DNA from: Larkinella humicola
GTDB lineage: Bacteria; Bacteroidota; Bacteroidia; Cytophagales; Spirosomataceae
Direction: 5' to 3'
Assembly (NCBI RefSeq): GCF_008727875.1
Contig: NZ_VTWS01000001.1
Coordinates: 806,001-870,000, forward strand
DNA: 64,000 nt
The translations under genes and the position numbers were made by a program. Below are positions 35,897-44,767 of this stretch, piece by piece (position 1 is the first letter of the stretch; the number at the start of each line of letters is the position of its first letter). Below the pieces are notes generated by a model that was not told the DNA's origin, did no database searches, and saw only the letters and a program-made list of their open reading frames with translations.

Positions 35897-37021
35897 TTAC
35901 AGTACCCCTTTGGTGCTTGGTAACGTATCCAGTTCTTTCAGATCGCGTTTGACGGCCATCTTGATCGATTTGGCAAAGGCTTTAAAGATCGATTCGATTT
36001 TATGATGTTCATTCTCCCCTTCCACTTTGATGTTCAGATTGCACAGGGCTGCGTCGGAAAACGACTTGAAGAAATGAAAGAACATCTCCGTTGGCATTTC
36101 GCCAATTTTCTCCCGTCTAAAGTCGGCCTCCCACACCAGCCACGGACGTCCCGAGAAATCGATTCCCACCTGGGCCAGGGCTTCATCCATCGGTAGCAAA
36201 AAACCGTATCGGCTGATGCCCCGTTTGTCGCCCAGCGCCTTGCGATACGCTTCGCCCAGAGCCAGGGCGGTGTCTTCAATCGTGTGGTGTTCGTCAATGT
36301 GCAGATCGCCTTTCACCCGAATCACCAGATCGGAACCGGAGTGACGCGCCACCTGGTCGAGCATGTGATCGAAGAATCCAATACCGGTTTCGATGGTAGC
36401 CCGGCCGCGCCCGTCCAGATTCAGTTCAACGTGGATTTGAGTTTCGTTCGTATTGCGGTCCACAACGGCCGTCCGGGTCGGCAATTTCAGCAGCTCATAA
36501 ATCAGATCCCAGTTGTCGGTCGACAGCGCTAAAGCCTTCTGCATGTCGTCGGTCATGCCTTCCGTAGGGTCCTGCGGAGCAATCAGAATGGCTTTGGCAC
36601 CCAGATTGACCGCCATTTGAATATCCGTCAGCCGGTCGCCGATCACGTAGCTTTCCGGCAAATTATACGCATCCGTCATGTATTCCGTCAACATTCCGAT
36701 TCCGGGTTTGCGGGTCGATGCGCCTTCATGAGGATATGTTTTGTCAATATGAACGGCTTTGAAATGGATGTTTTCCCCTTCCAGGGTTTTCATCATTTTG
36801 TTGTGGGCAGGCCAGAACGTATCTTCCGGAAAAACCGCCGTTCCCAAACCGTCCTGGTTGGTAACCATCACCAGGTCGAAATCGGTTTCTTCGGCAATTT
36901 TGCGCAGATTGGAAAGCACTTTCGGAATGTATTCCAGTTTTTCCAGCGAATCTACCTGCTGGTCGGGCTGAGGTTCGAAGATGATGGTACCATCCCGATC
37001 GATGAACAAAACTTTCTTCAT
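35897..37021 (-). CDS. hisB: Bifunctional histidinol-phosphatase / imidazoleglycerol-phosphate dehydratase
   Basis: 374 residues. The N-terminal half (about 1-170) is a HAD phosphatase with the nucleophile motif FIDRDGTI and the [10 protein letters not shown] motif, for histidinol phosphate. The C-terminal half (about 185-374) is the dehydratase with metal-binding [14 protein letters not shown] and [17 protein letters not shown]. Both halves are complete, the fused form known from enterobacteria and many Bacteroidota. No other his gene is in the window, so it is separated from any his operon. A -7 element (TACCTTTG) lies 19 nt upstream of the start. Confidence 0.96.
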   Translation of the reverse strand: MKKVLFIDRDGTIIFEPQPDQQVDSLEKLEYIPKVLSNLRKIAEETDFDLVMVTNQDGLGTAVFPEDTFWPAHNKMMKTLEGENIHFKAVHIDKTYPHEGASTRKPGIGMLTEYMTDAYNLPESYVIGDRLTDIQMAVNLGAKAILIAPQDPTEGMTDDMQKALALSTDNWDLIYELLKLPTRTAVVDRNTNETQIHVELNLDGRGRATIETGIGFFDHMLDQVARHSGSDLVIRVKGDLHIDEHHTIEDTALALGEAYRKALGDKRGISRYGFLLPMDEALAQVGIDFSGRPWLVWEADFRREKIGEMPTEMFFHFFKSFSDAALCNLNIKVEGENEHHKIESIFKAFAKSIKMAVKRDLKELDTLPSTKGVL

Positions 37022-37040
37022 AAGGCTTTTTAGTGGAATG

Positions 37041-37048
37041 CAAAGGTA
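37041..37048 (-). promoter_or_regulatory. Bacteroidota -7 element for hisB
   Basis: Minus strand TACCTTTG, 19 nt before ATG 37021; TTG spacing is not standard. Confidence 0.45.
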
Positions 37049-37274
37049 GCGAATGCATCAACTGGAACGGCATTTCTGTATTTTTTTACTACTATTGTAC
37101 CCTAATAGACTCCCCTATCGTTTTTTTTATAAAGTAAATATCGAAAAGTAAATACGTAAGTAGCACACTTACAGAGTAGTACCGAAATAGTATGTACGAT
37201 ACTTGCAAGCCAAGTCCTGCCTTTTTATCCAGATCCTAGTTTTATATCGTTTATTTTTTCCATTCCGTAAAAAA

Positions 37275-38234
37275 ATGCACCCAGAAAAATCCACTAAACT
37301 AACCCGTATTGCAGTAATTTATGATGGCAACTATTTTCTTCACGTAAGCAATTATTACAATTACTCCCACGAAAGACGGAGCCGCATCAGCATATCGGGA
37401 TTACATGAATTTATACGGGCGCAGGTGGCCCAGGAAGAGGAAACCGATTTTCGCCTGTGCCAAATCGTCGATGCGCATTATTTCCGGGGGCGTCTGAACG
37501 CTCATGAAGCCAGCCAACGCGGAAATCAACTCTTCTATGATCGGTTATTCGATGACATTTTGATGTCCGAAGGGGTGGTTACGCACTATCTGCCGGTTAA
37601 AACCTTTCAGGGCTCGCGGCAGGAAAAAGGCATCGACGTTTGGCTTGCCCTCGAAACATTTGAACTGACGATTTCCAAAAAATTCGACGTGGTGGTGCTC
37701 ATCACCGCCGACGGTGACTATGTACCGCTGATCCGGAAGCTCAACACACTCGGAACGCGCCTGATGGTGCTGAGCTGGGATTTTGAGTATTACAACGATG
37801 AAGGCGAGAAAATGGTGACCCGCACCTCTCAGGATTTGCTGGCCGAGGTTTCGTATCCCGTCGCCATGCACGAAATGATCGATACGCGGCTTCGGAAAAA
37901 CGATCCGCTGATTCAGAACCTGTTTGTCAAACAATCGGCGCGGGTCTTGATCGGGAACGGTGCCCCCGTACCGGCAGGCAATGGTTTTGATAGTTATTCC
38001 GACAGCGTGGACGATGATTCCGACCCCTCCGAATTTAAAATCAGCACCATTCGCAGCCTCAAAAACGGATACGGTTTTATCAATTATCCGCCCAACAACC
38101 TGTTTTTTCACTACACGAGTTTGAATGACATCGATTTTAACGAATTGCAGGTCGACGATGAGGTAAAATTCCGCATCGGGAAAAATGCCGAGAGCAAAGA
38201 CATTGCCATCGATGTGCATTTGGAAAGTAACTAA
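37275..38234 (+). CDS. NYN ribonuclease-like domain fused to a cold-shock-like domain
   Basis: 319 residues from ATG 37275 (an in-frame TTG at 37203 adds an unlikely hydrophobic stretch). The N-terminal part is a NYN/PIN-like domain: IAVIYDGNYFLH (acidic residue in DGN), EKGIDVWLALETFELT and VVVLITADGDYVPLIRKL, the set of metal-binding aspartates for RNase activity. After an acidic linker (DSVDDDSDPSEF) comes a cold-shock-type OB fold with SLKNGYGFINYPPNNLFFHY. Both halves point to RNA processing. Its stop overlaps the pabB start by one base (TAATG). Confidence 0.85.
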   Translation: MHPEKSTKLTRIAVIYDGNYFLHVSNYYNYSHERRSRISISGLHEFIRAQVAQEEETDFRLCQIVDAHYFRGRLNAHEASQRGNQLFYDRLFDDILMSEGVVTHYLPVKTFQGSRQEKGIDVWLALETFELTISKKFDVVVLITADGDYVPLIRKLNTLGTRLMVLSWDFEYYNDEGEKMVTRTSQDLLAEVSYPVAMHEMIDTRLRKNDPLIQNLFVKQSARVLIGNGAPVPAGNGFDSYSDSVDDDSDPSEFKISTIRSLKNGYGFINYPPNNLFFHYTSLNDIDFNELQVDDEVKFRIGKNAESKDIAIDVHLESN

Positions 38235-39580
38235 TGCCACCCACTGCCGGAACCATTCGTCAGGACCGTACCGTACCGCTTGAGTCAACGGGCCAAAAGC
38301 CCGTTGACTTCTGGCCCAAAATAGCGCTGGCCTGGGCCCTGAGCCAATATGATCATGTTGTGCTGTTGAACAACAATCAGGCATCGCTTTCGAATGTAGA
38401 CCTTCCCTACCAGGGTTTTCCGAATCGGTTGGCCGCCGGGGTGTATCGACCGGTTGAGTTCTCCCCCGACACCGATCCATTCCACACCCTGTTCCGGCAC
38501 CACCGGCAACATCCGGATTTTTTGATTGGTTATTTTGGCTATGATCTAAAAAACCGGATCGAGCCACTCGTCAGTCGGCATGAAAACACGCTCTGCTTTC
38601 CGGAAATCTATTTTTTCCAGCCCCTCCACCTCATCGATTTTGACGACGATCAACTGACCGTTCGCTCGTGGGAAAACCCGGATGCGGTGATCGACGCGAT
38701 TTTGGCCGATTCGACAAAAACGTCGCCCAACACGCCGAAAAACAAATGGAGTAATCCGGTAAAAAGCCGGGTTTCGCCGGACGAATACCGTCAAACCGTT
38801 CGCCAGATTCAACAGGATATTCTCGACGGCACGGTTTACGAATTGAATTACTGCATCGAGTTTTTCCTTGAAAACACCGAAATTGATCCGCTGACGGTGT
38901 ATTCCGACTTGACGAAACGCTCGCCGATGCCTTTTTCGCATTTCCAGCGAATCCGAAATCAGTACGTCATTGGCGCATCGCCCGAGCGCTTTTTGAAGAA
39001 AGAAGGCAACCGGCTCATTTCCCAACCCATCAAAGGTACCATCCGGCGCGGAACGACCCCCGATGAAGATGCGCAACTCCGGCAGCAACTCCGCAGCAGT
39101 GAAAAAGAGCAGGCCGAAAACCTGATGATTGTCGATCTGGTTCGCAACGACCTCGCCCGCAGTGCCGAAACCGGCAGCGTTCGGGTGGACGAGTTATTCG
39201 GAATCTACCCGTTTCAACAGTTGTTTCAGATGATTTCGACAGTCTCGGCCACCATCCTAAACGACTTGCCTTTCACTGAAGCCATCCGCAACGCCTTTCC
39301 GATGGGCAGCATGACGGGCGCGCCCAAAGTTCGGGCCATGGAACTGATCGATCAATATGAAGCGAGTCGGCGGGGGTTGTATTCAGGAGCTGCCGGTTTC
39401 ATTACACCAGACGGCGACTTTGACTTTAACGTCATGATTCGGAGTATTTTCTACAACGCCGAAACCGGCACGGTTTCTTTTTCTGTCGGAAGTGCTATCA
39501 CCTACGACGCTGACCCTCAACAGGAATATGAAGAGTGTTTGCTGAAAGCTGAAGCGATGAGGGCGGTTTTCCAGGAGTAG
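38234..39580 (+). CDS. pabB: Aminodeoxychorismate synthase component I
   Basis: 448 residues. Chorismate-binding enzyme that makes 4-amino-4-deoxychorismate for folate synthesis. The discriminating motif QPIKGTIRRG has Lys where anthranilate synthase has Ala (PIAGT), which supports PabB over TrpE. Other family motifs: VGASPERFL-type sequence VIGASPERFL, EQAENLMIVDLVRNDL and MGSMTGAPKVRAMELI. The glutaminase partner PabA is not in the window. It overlaps the NYN gene by one base, so translation is coupled; the functional link to an RNase-like protein is unclear. Confidence 0.92.
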   Translation: MPPTAGTIRQDRTVPLESTGQKPVDFWPKIALAWALSQYDHVVLLNNNQASLSNVDLPYQGFPNRLAAGVYRPVEFSPDTDPFHTLFRHHRQHPDFLIGYFGYDLKNRIEPLVSRHENTLCFPEIYFFQPLHLIDFDDDQLTVRSWENPDAVIDAILADSTKTSPNTPKNKWSNPVKSRVSPDEYRQTVRQIQQDILDGTVYELNYCIEFFLENTEIDPLTVYSDLTKRSPMPFSHFQRIRNQYVIGASPERFLKKEGNRLISQPIKGTIRRGTTPDEDAQLRQQLRSSEKEQAENLMIVDLVRNDLARSAETGSVRVDELFGIYPFQQLFQMISTVSATILNDLPFTEAIRNAFPMGSMTGAPKVRAMELIDQYEASRRGLYSGAAGFITPDGDFDFNVMIRSIFYNAETGTVSFSVGSAITYDADPQQEYEECLLKAEAMRAVFQE

Positions 39581-39615
39581 TTTCGTAAAATAATACAATT
39601 AAGTACGGACCGGGC

Positions 39616-39646
39616 TTGCGTTTATCAAAAAATCTCCTTACTTTTG
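39616..39646 (+). promoter_or_regulatory. Bacteroidota promoter TTG-N20-TACTTTTG for the DEAD-box gene
   Basis: TTG 39616-39618 and TACTTTTG 39639-39646 with 20 bp spacing; the predicted start of transcription is near 39653, giving a leader of about 318 nt. Confidence 0.7.
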
Positions 39647-39652
39647 CAACAG

Positions 39653-39970
39653 TTTTCAAGCGGACATCCGTCCGATCTCTGTAAAAGATACTCTTCATGG
39701 GATTTTTTCTATTACCACAGAGCTGCACGGATGTCAACCGGTTAGGGGTTTAACATTCGTTGGGCGCATCTGTTGGGGCAATTGCATTGGTGAATCAAGT
39801 TTCACTTTGGGCTAAGCTGGGCATTTTCGGGGGTTCCTTCACGTTTGTATCTCAAATTTTCACGTATCGTACGCCGATTTTTCGCAATCGGATCTGCATG
39901 GCCGTGCAGCACGAGCACTTCTGCCGATAAACGCTTGTATTAGTTTCATTTTTTAAAACTCTTACAAGTT
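39653..39970 (+). ncRNA. Long structured 5-prime leader of the DEAD-box helicase gene
   Basis: No gene is seen in 39581-39970. The transcribed part contains a long stem made of GACATCCGT (39663-39671) with ACGGATGTC (39727-39735) and CTCTGT (39677-39682) with ACAGAG (39717-39722), separated by a small internal loop. Further hairpins are CCGATT/AATCGG (39874-39891) and CTGCA/TGCAG (39894-39909). Long leaders of cold-shock helicase genes often control translation by temperature; that role here is inference. Confidence 0.55.
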
Positions 39971-41857
39971 ATGACTCCTGAAATCATTGAACAGGAAATT
40001 ATTGTTACGCCGGGAATTCCACAGCGGACATTCGCCGATCTGAACCTTTCAGATGAAATTTTACAAGCGGTTACTGAAATGGGATTCGTACACCCCTCTC
40101 CCATTCAGGCCGAAGCCATCCCTCCCATTCTGGCCGGTCGCGACGTAATTGGTCAGGCCCAGACGGGAACTGGAAAAACCGCAGCCTTTGGTATTCCAGC
40201 CATCAACATGATTGATGTGGCCGAACGCCATCCACAGGTGCTGATTCTGTGTCCAACCCGCGAACTGGCTGTCCAGGTCTCGGAAGAGATCCGGAAATTA
40301 TCGAAATTTAAAAGAGGAATCCGCATCGAAGCCATCTACGGTGGTGATTCGATCGATCGCCAGATCAAGTCGCTGAAAACCGGTGTTCATATCGTAATCG
40401 GTACGCCGGGTCGCGTCATGGATCACATGGAGCGCCGGACACTGAAACTGGACAACGTCCGGATGATGATTCTGGATGAAGCGGACGAAATGCTCGATAT
40501 GGGTTTCCGTGACGACATCGAAAGCATTCTGGAAGACATGCCGGAAGAACGTCAGACGATTTTGTTCTCGGCCACGATGTCGAAACCGATCATGACGATC
40601 ACCCAACGTTTCCAGAAAGATCCCGTTCTGGTGAAAGTGGTTCGGAACGAACTGACCGCTCAGAACATCGAGCAGGTTTTCTTCGAAGTGAAACCAAAAG
40701 CCAAAGTAGAAGTAATGTGCCGTCTGATCGACATGCACAACCTGAACCTGCTGCTGGTTTTCTGTAACCAGAAGAAACGCGTCGACGAAATCGTTGAAGA
40801 CCTGCAAGTTCGCGGTTATCAGGCTGAAGGCTTGCACGGCGATCTGCGTCAGGCGCAACGGAACAACGTGATGTCGAAATTCCGGTCGGGTGTTACCAAC
40901 ATTCTGGTCGCCACCGACGTAGCCGCCCGTGGTATCGACGTTGACAACGTGGACGCCGTTATTAACTACGACATTCCCCTCGACGAAGAATATTACGTAC
41001 ACCGGATTGGCCGGACCGGCCGTGCCGGAAAGTCGGGTAAAGCCTTCTCACTGGTGGGGAAAGACGAAAAATACCGGCTGCGCGAAATCCAGAACTATAC
41101 CAAAGTTCGGATCGAAAAAGGGGTTATTCCGTCCTTTGAAGACATTGTTGGACTGCGCAAGGCCCGTTTTATCGAACAGGTAAAACAAAGCATCGAAACC
41201 AGCACCGATCTGAATCTGTATGATGATCTGCTGACGGCCCTGCACCACTCTGGTTTTACCACCGAACAAATCGTTTCGGCCCTGGTGAAACGTGGAATGG
41301 GGATCGAGAAAAATGAATTTTCAGACCAGAATCTGGGCCATGACGATGACCGTCGGGAACGGAAAGAAGGCGGATCACGCTTTGGTGATCGCGGTGGCCG
41401 GGGCGAAAGCACCGGACGCTTCGGTGATCGGAGTCGCGGAGAAAGCGGTTCACGTTTTGGTGATCGTGGTGGCCGCAGCGAAGGACCCAGCCGGTTCAGT
41501 GAACGCGGCACCCGCGGTGAAAGCCGTTTCGGTGACCGGGAACGTACCCCCCGTTTTGGTGCTCGTGAAGAAGGCCGCAAATTCGAGCGCGATGATAACC
41601 GCGCTCCCCGCGAGCAGGAAGCGAACATGACCCGGCTGTTTGTCAGCGTTGGTCGTCGCGATTTCATCCGTCCGGGCGACATCGTTGGTGCCATTGCCGG
41701 CGAAGCCAACATTCCAGGCAGCAGCATTGGTCACATCGACATTTTCGACAAACATACCTACGTTGACGTTCCCCGCGATGTTGCCAATCGGGTGGTGGAT
41801 GTTATGGAAGGAAATACGATCAAAGGCAAACGCGTTCAGATTGAAGTCGCACGCTAA
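39971..41857 (+). CDS. DEAD-box ATP-dependent RNA helicase (DeaD/CsdA-like)
   Basis: 628 residues. Helicase domain 1: Q-motif region, AQTGTGKT (Walker A), PTRELA, the DEAD box in ILDEADEMLDMGF and SAT in LFSATMSKP. Helicase domain 2: VATDVAARGIDV and HRIGRTGRAG. An Arg/Gly-rich linker (about 460-545; repeats of the type SRFGDRGGR) is followed by a DbpA-type RNA-binding domain (about 553-628, TRLFVSVGRRDFIRPGDIVG). This arrangement is that of CsdA, which unwinds RNA during ribosome assembly and in the cold. It has a long structured leader and a perfect terminator. Confidence 0.95.
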   Translation: MTPEIIEQEIIVTPGIPQRTFADLNLSDEILQAVTEMGFVHPSPIQAEAIPPILAGRDVIGQAQTGTGKTAAFGIPAINMIDVAERHPQVLILCPTRELAVQVSEEIRKLSKFKRGIRIEAIYGGDSIDRQIKSLKTGVHIVIGTPGRVMDHMERRTLKLDNVRMMILDEADEMLDMGFRDDIESILEDMPEERQTILFSATMSKPIMTITQRFQKDPVLVKVVRNELTAQNIEQVFFEVKPKAKVEVMCRLIDMHNLNLLLVFCNQKKRVDEIVEDLQVRGYQAEGLHGDLRQAQRNNVMSKFRSGVTNILVATDVAARGIDVDNVDAVINYDIPLDEEYYVHRIGRTGRAGKSGKAFSLVGKDEKYRLREIQNYTKVRIEKGVIPSFEDIVGLRKARFIEQVKQSIETSTDLNLYDDLLTALHHSGFTTEQIVSALVKRGMGIEKNEFSDQNLGHDDDRRERKEGGSRFGDRGGRGESTGRFGDRSRGESGSRFGDRGGRSEGPSRFSERGTRGESRFGDRERTPRFGAREEGRKFERDDNRAPREQEANMTRLFVSVGRRDFIRPGDIVGAIAGEANIPGSSIGHIDIFDKHTYVDVPRDVANRVVDVMEGNTIKGKRVQIEVAR

Positions 41858-41870
41858 ACTGTCTGATTAA

Positions 41871-41918
41871 GACCACAAAAAAAGCCGCTCTGGATTCAGA
41901 GCGGCTTTTTTTGTGGTC
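41871..41918. terminator. Perfect 22-bp bidirectional terminator
   Basis: Arms 41871-41892 and 41897-41918 are perfectly complementary around a GATT loop, with an A run on the left and a T run on the right inside the stem (core GCCGCTCTG). Serves the helicase gene and probably the convergent cytochrome-like gene. Confidence 0.9.
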
Positions 41919-41997
41919 GAGAAAAGAAGGTAGAATAGAGAAAAAATATGAAGAGTAGTAATCTTTCTTCTCTATTCTTCCCTCTTTATTCTCAACT
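41919..41997. repeat. Purine/pyrimidine imperfect palindrome
   Basis: A purine-rich left half (GAGAAAAGAAGGTAGAATAG) is followed by a pyrimidine-rich right half whose reverse complement is GAGAATAAAGAGGGAAGAAT with further AGAGAA. About 24-26 nt arms with small gaps. It directly follows the perfect terminator and ends at the stop of the convergent gene. It resembles the other low-complexity palindromic spacers in style but not in sequence. Confidence 0.6.
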
Positions 41998-42000
41998 AAA

Positions 42001-43380
42001 CTAATCTTCCAGATAATACCCGAAAATAATCCCCATTTCATCTTCGCTCGTCAGCCCGAAGCTGACGTCCTTCGCCGTGGTATTATTGTAGGTAATTTCA
42101 GAAACAAGCCCTTCTCCCTTGGCCAATAAAATGGGAGTCGTAAAGGTTTTAATTTCTGGGTGTTCCCAGTTTGTGGACGTATAAATTACTTCGCCATCCC
42201 GCGCTCCTCCCTTGATCTTAATCACAAATTTTTCCGCCAGTTTGTGCGTGTGTGAAGTCAAAACCAGCACTTTGACTGGTTTGGTCATCAAAAAGGTTTT
42301 GGAAAGTGTAACGCGTTTATTCGCCGGAATGGACAAATCATTATTGGTGAAATCCATCGTCTTCACCACATTTTTCACCTTGGCTTTATCGGTTGTGTAT
42401 AGGTTCACAAATACCTCGCCGGTGATGGTAGCAGTGGATTTATTGACGTAATGCGAATTAAAATCCATCGTCGTATTGGCCGGTATTAACAAAGCCGTCC
42501 CTTCCGGAAAAGCGTAGTCGATATACGGTGCCTGAATACCGATAAAATAGACATGGTTTTGCATCGAGAGTGCCGTCAGGAGATTGTATGAATTATCCGG
42601 ATTTCGAAGATCCCGAATCTGGTTCAGGACCGGAAGATTCTGGTTATTCCGGAAATTATACATCACAAAGTGGTGGCTGTTGTTCCGCATCTTCACCTCA
42701 AATCGGTTAACATACACATCCTGGGTATTGCCAATTGACTTCCGGATAAACAACTCCCGCTCAAAATTCGGTATGATGGTAAACGGATCCAGTTTGAGCT
42801 GAAATCCCTCCGTGGCCGCAGGCACCTTCAAGCCATCGAAACTTTCCGTAACCGGCGTACTGGGCGTCTTGTCATCCAGCAAAGTGGAATCGACGACGCT
42901 TCCTTCCCGGGGTGCCCCGGCCTCGATCCAGCGACGCACAAACTCGATCTGCCCCACCGTCAGCAATTCCTTGCCTAGCGGCATCGGATTTCCGTAATTG
43001 GCCCCGCTGTGGTGACTTGCAGCCGCATTGATTTTATGGTAGAGCAGACTCTCCAGGGCAGCGAACGGTTTTACGCGCAGTAATCCGTTGGCTTTGGCCG
43101 TTGCATTGGTCGACGCGACGCCAACCAGATTTTTGTAGGCTACGCTGGCCGCCAGCACCAGTTTATGCTGCGCAAATGTCGGGTCGGTTTCTGAGGAATG
43201 ACAGCCGGAAACCGCACAGGTAGGCGTCAGAATCCGCCGTTGCAGTTGGTCAAAACTCGTCACCACCGGTGCCGGATCGTCAGCAGGATTGTCACCGGAT
43301 TTTTCGCAGGAAGCAATCAGCAGACTGAGGCCAACTGCGCCGAGCAAACTCAGTTTGAAGGGATGGAAACGGTGTTGCAT
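42001..43380 (-). CDS. Lipoprotein with a cytochrome-c-like motif and copper-monooxygenase-like C-terminus
   Basis: 459 residues. Lipoprotein signal with lipobox LLIASC (Cys about 25). An N-terminal planctomycete-type cytochrome-c-like region has TPTCAVSGCHS (about residues 52-62), which is CxxxCH rather than the usual CxxCH; FAALESLLYHKINA and MPLGKELLTVGQIEFVRRWI fit that domain. The C-terminal half resembles the copper type II ascorbate-dependent monooxygenase fold: LVLTSHTHKLAEKF (HTH ligands) and SEDEMGIIFGYY (Met ligand). Electron transfer coupled to a copper centre is a plausible inference. Ends at an inverted repeat 3 bp away. Upstream neighbour is a methyltransferase gene on the same strand. 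Confidence 0.7.
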   Translation of the reverse strand: MQHRFHPFKLSLLGAVGLSLLIASCEKSGDNPADDPAPVVTSFDQLQRRILTPTCAVSGCHSSETDPTFAQHKLVLAASVAYKNLVGVASTNATAKANGLLRVKPFAALESLLYHKINAAASHHSGANYGNPMPLGKELLTVGQIEFVRRWIEAGAPREGSVVDSTLLDDKTPSTPVTESFDGLKVPAATEGFQLKLDPFTIIPNFERELFIRKSIGNTQDVYVNRFEVKMRNNSHHFVMYNFRNNQNLPVLNQIRDLRNPDNSYNLLTALSMQNHVYFIGIQAPYIDYAFPEGTALLIPANTTMDFNSHYVNKSTATITGEVFVNLYTTDKAKVKNVVKTMDFTNNDLSIPANKRVTLSKTFLMTKPVKVLVLTSHTHKLAEKFVIKIKGGARDGEVIYTSTNWEHPEIKTFTTPILLAKGEGLVSEITYNNTTAKDVSFGLTSEDEMGIIFGYYLED

Positions 43381-43386
43381 ACAGAG

Positions 43387-44166
43387 TTAAAACTTCAGAA
43401 CAAAATCCTGTTTGGGCTGCTGGCTTCGGAAAAAGACCAACCCGACGTAAAAAAGATCGATGGAAATGGTCACTGACGGATGCGCCTTAATCGTCTCCCA
43501 GGCCTGTTCCATTTCTTCCGACCAGTGAATATCGTCAAAAATAAAACAGGAATCGTTATGTGCTTTCGCAAGACAGGTTTCAAAATACCGAACGGTCGGT
43601 TCAAACCGGTGGTTGGCGTCGAAAAAGGCGAAGTCGATGGTAGAAACCGTCTTCAATCGTTCCGGCAAGGTCGTGTCAATGTTACCGGTTATGATTTCGA
43701 TAGTCGGCTGGTTTAATTGCTGAAAGTTGCGTCGCGCCACGGCAGCGGTTTGCGGACACCCTTCGAACGTCAGGATTTGCGCCCCGGGAGCGGCCACAGC
43801 CTCATACAGCGTTGTGATGCCGAGTGAGGTACCCAGATCGACAATTGTCTGCGAATGGAACCGTTGAATCAGCCGGTACATGAGTCGCCCGAAACGCGCC
43901 GGTTTCTGCGAATTTTTAGCAATGTCCCGAATGGCCCGTTCGCGCGACGCATTGATGCGGGAACCCGCCCCAAAATCCGTGATCTGAATTTTAGCGGTAT
44001 CCTTCAACAACTGCTGTTGCAACGCCCGGATGGGTGCAAATTGCGGCTCATCAGGGTTGTCGCGACGAATAAGACTGGAATATAGATCAAATACAAACGG
44101 CGAATGCAGGGAATGGGCATCGCCGGCCTTCAGGAGAAACTTCAGATAAGCACGAATCAAGAACAA
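43387..44166 (-). CDS. Class I SAM-dependent methyltransferase (O-methyltransferase-like)
   Basis: 259 residues. The Rossmann SAM loop is TIVDLGTSLGITTLYEAV (about residues 107-124), followed by the acidic loop ILTFEGCPQTAAVARRN, then DFAFFDANHRFEPTVRYF (metal/substrate region) and SCFIFDDIHWSEEMEQAWE. The N-terminal part with HSLHSPFVFDLY is shared by a Bacteroidota group of small methyltransferases. Substrate unknown. It lies 6 bp upstream of the cytochrome-like gene and 34 bp downstream of apaG. Confidence 0.87.
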   Translation of the reverse strand: MFLIRAYLKFLLKAGDAHSLHSPFVFDLYSSLIRRDNPDEPQFAPIRALQQQLLKDTAKIQITDFGAGSRINASRERAIRDIAKNSQKPARFGRLMYRLIQRFHSQTIVDLGTSLGITTLYEAVAAPGAQILTFEGCPQTAAVARRNFQQLNQPTIEIITGNIDTTLPERLKTVSTIDFAFFDANHRFEPTVRYFETCLAKAHNDSCFIFDDIHWSEEMEQAWETIKAHPSVTISIDLFYVGLVFFRSQQPKQDFVLKF

Positions 44167-44200
44167 AAACCGCTACCACGGATTTAAAAACAGACGATAA

Positions 44201-44587
44201 TTAATTCAACCGATACGGAACCACCATCGTAAACTCGGGAATATTGACCCGAAACTGCTTTCCGTCAATAATCCGTTCCATCAGATAGGTTCCTCCCATT
44301 TTGCCAAGACTCGACCGCAGATTGCAACCCGATACATACTCGTGCGTCTCGCCCGGCTCCAGAATGGGCTGCTGGCCAACCACGCCCTCGCCTTCTACCT
44401 CCCGCGCCATGCCGTGGGCGTCGTAAATAATCCAGTGACGTCGCAATAATTGCACGGTCGATGGACCTTCGTTTTCGATGGTAATTCGGTACGTAAAGAC
44501 ATAATGCGCCTGTGACGGACTGGAATATTCCGGTTGGTATTCGGTCATCACACTGACCTTGACGCCGTCGGTAACTGCCGATATCAT
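44201..44587 (-). CDS. apaG: ApaG-domain protein
   Basis: 128 residues, the whole protein being one ApaG fold (fibronectin-like beta sandwich): VFTYRITIENEGPSTVQLLR, HWIIYDAHGMAREVEGEGVV and GTYLMERIIDGKQFRVNIPE. Linked to Co2+/Mg2+ efflux in Salmonella, but the molecular role is not settled. Starts at ATG 44587. Divergent from ung. Confidence 0.94.
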   Translation of the reverse strand: MISAVTDGVKVSVMTEYQPEYSSPSQAHYVFTYRITIENEGPSTVQLLRRHWIIYDAHGMAREVEGEGVVGQQPILEPGETHEYVSGCNLRSSLGKMGGTYLMERIIDGKQFRVNIPEFTMVVPYRLN

Positions 44588-44679
44588 TTTAGTTACGTGT
44601 TGGTAAATACCCTTAAAACGAAAATTAAATTTAAGAGTTTATAATTCCAATTACCGCATCGATTATTTTCGGTTTCGCC

Positions 44680-44687
44680 TACTTTTG
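44680..44687 (+). promoter_or_regulatory. Bacteroidota -7 element for ung
   Basis: TACTTTTG matches TAnnTTTG, 80 nt before ATG 44768. Confidence 0.45.
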
Positions 44688-44767
44688 TCAGCCTAACGAA
44701 AAAAAACGTTTCGAGCGTATCCATCTTTAACCGGATCGAATTGACCCGAATCTCAAACACCATTTAT

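Noticed and set aside
37545-38567. 340-codon frame opposite the NYN and pabB genes
   Set aside because: Spans two coding genes in antisense; no protein-like features.
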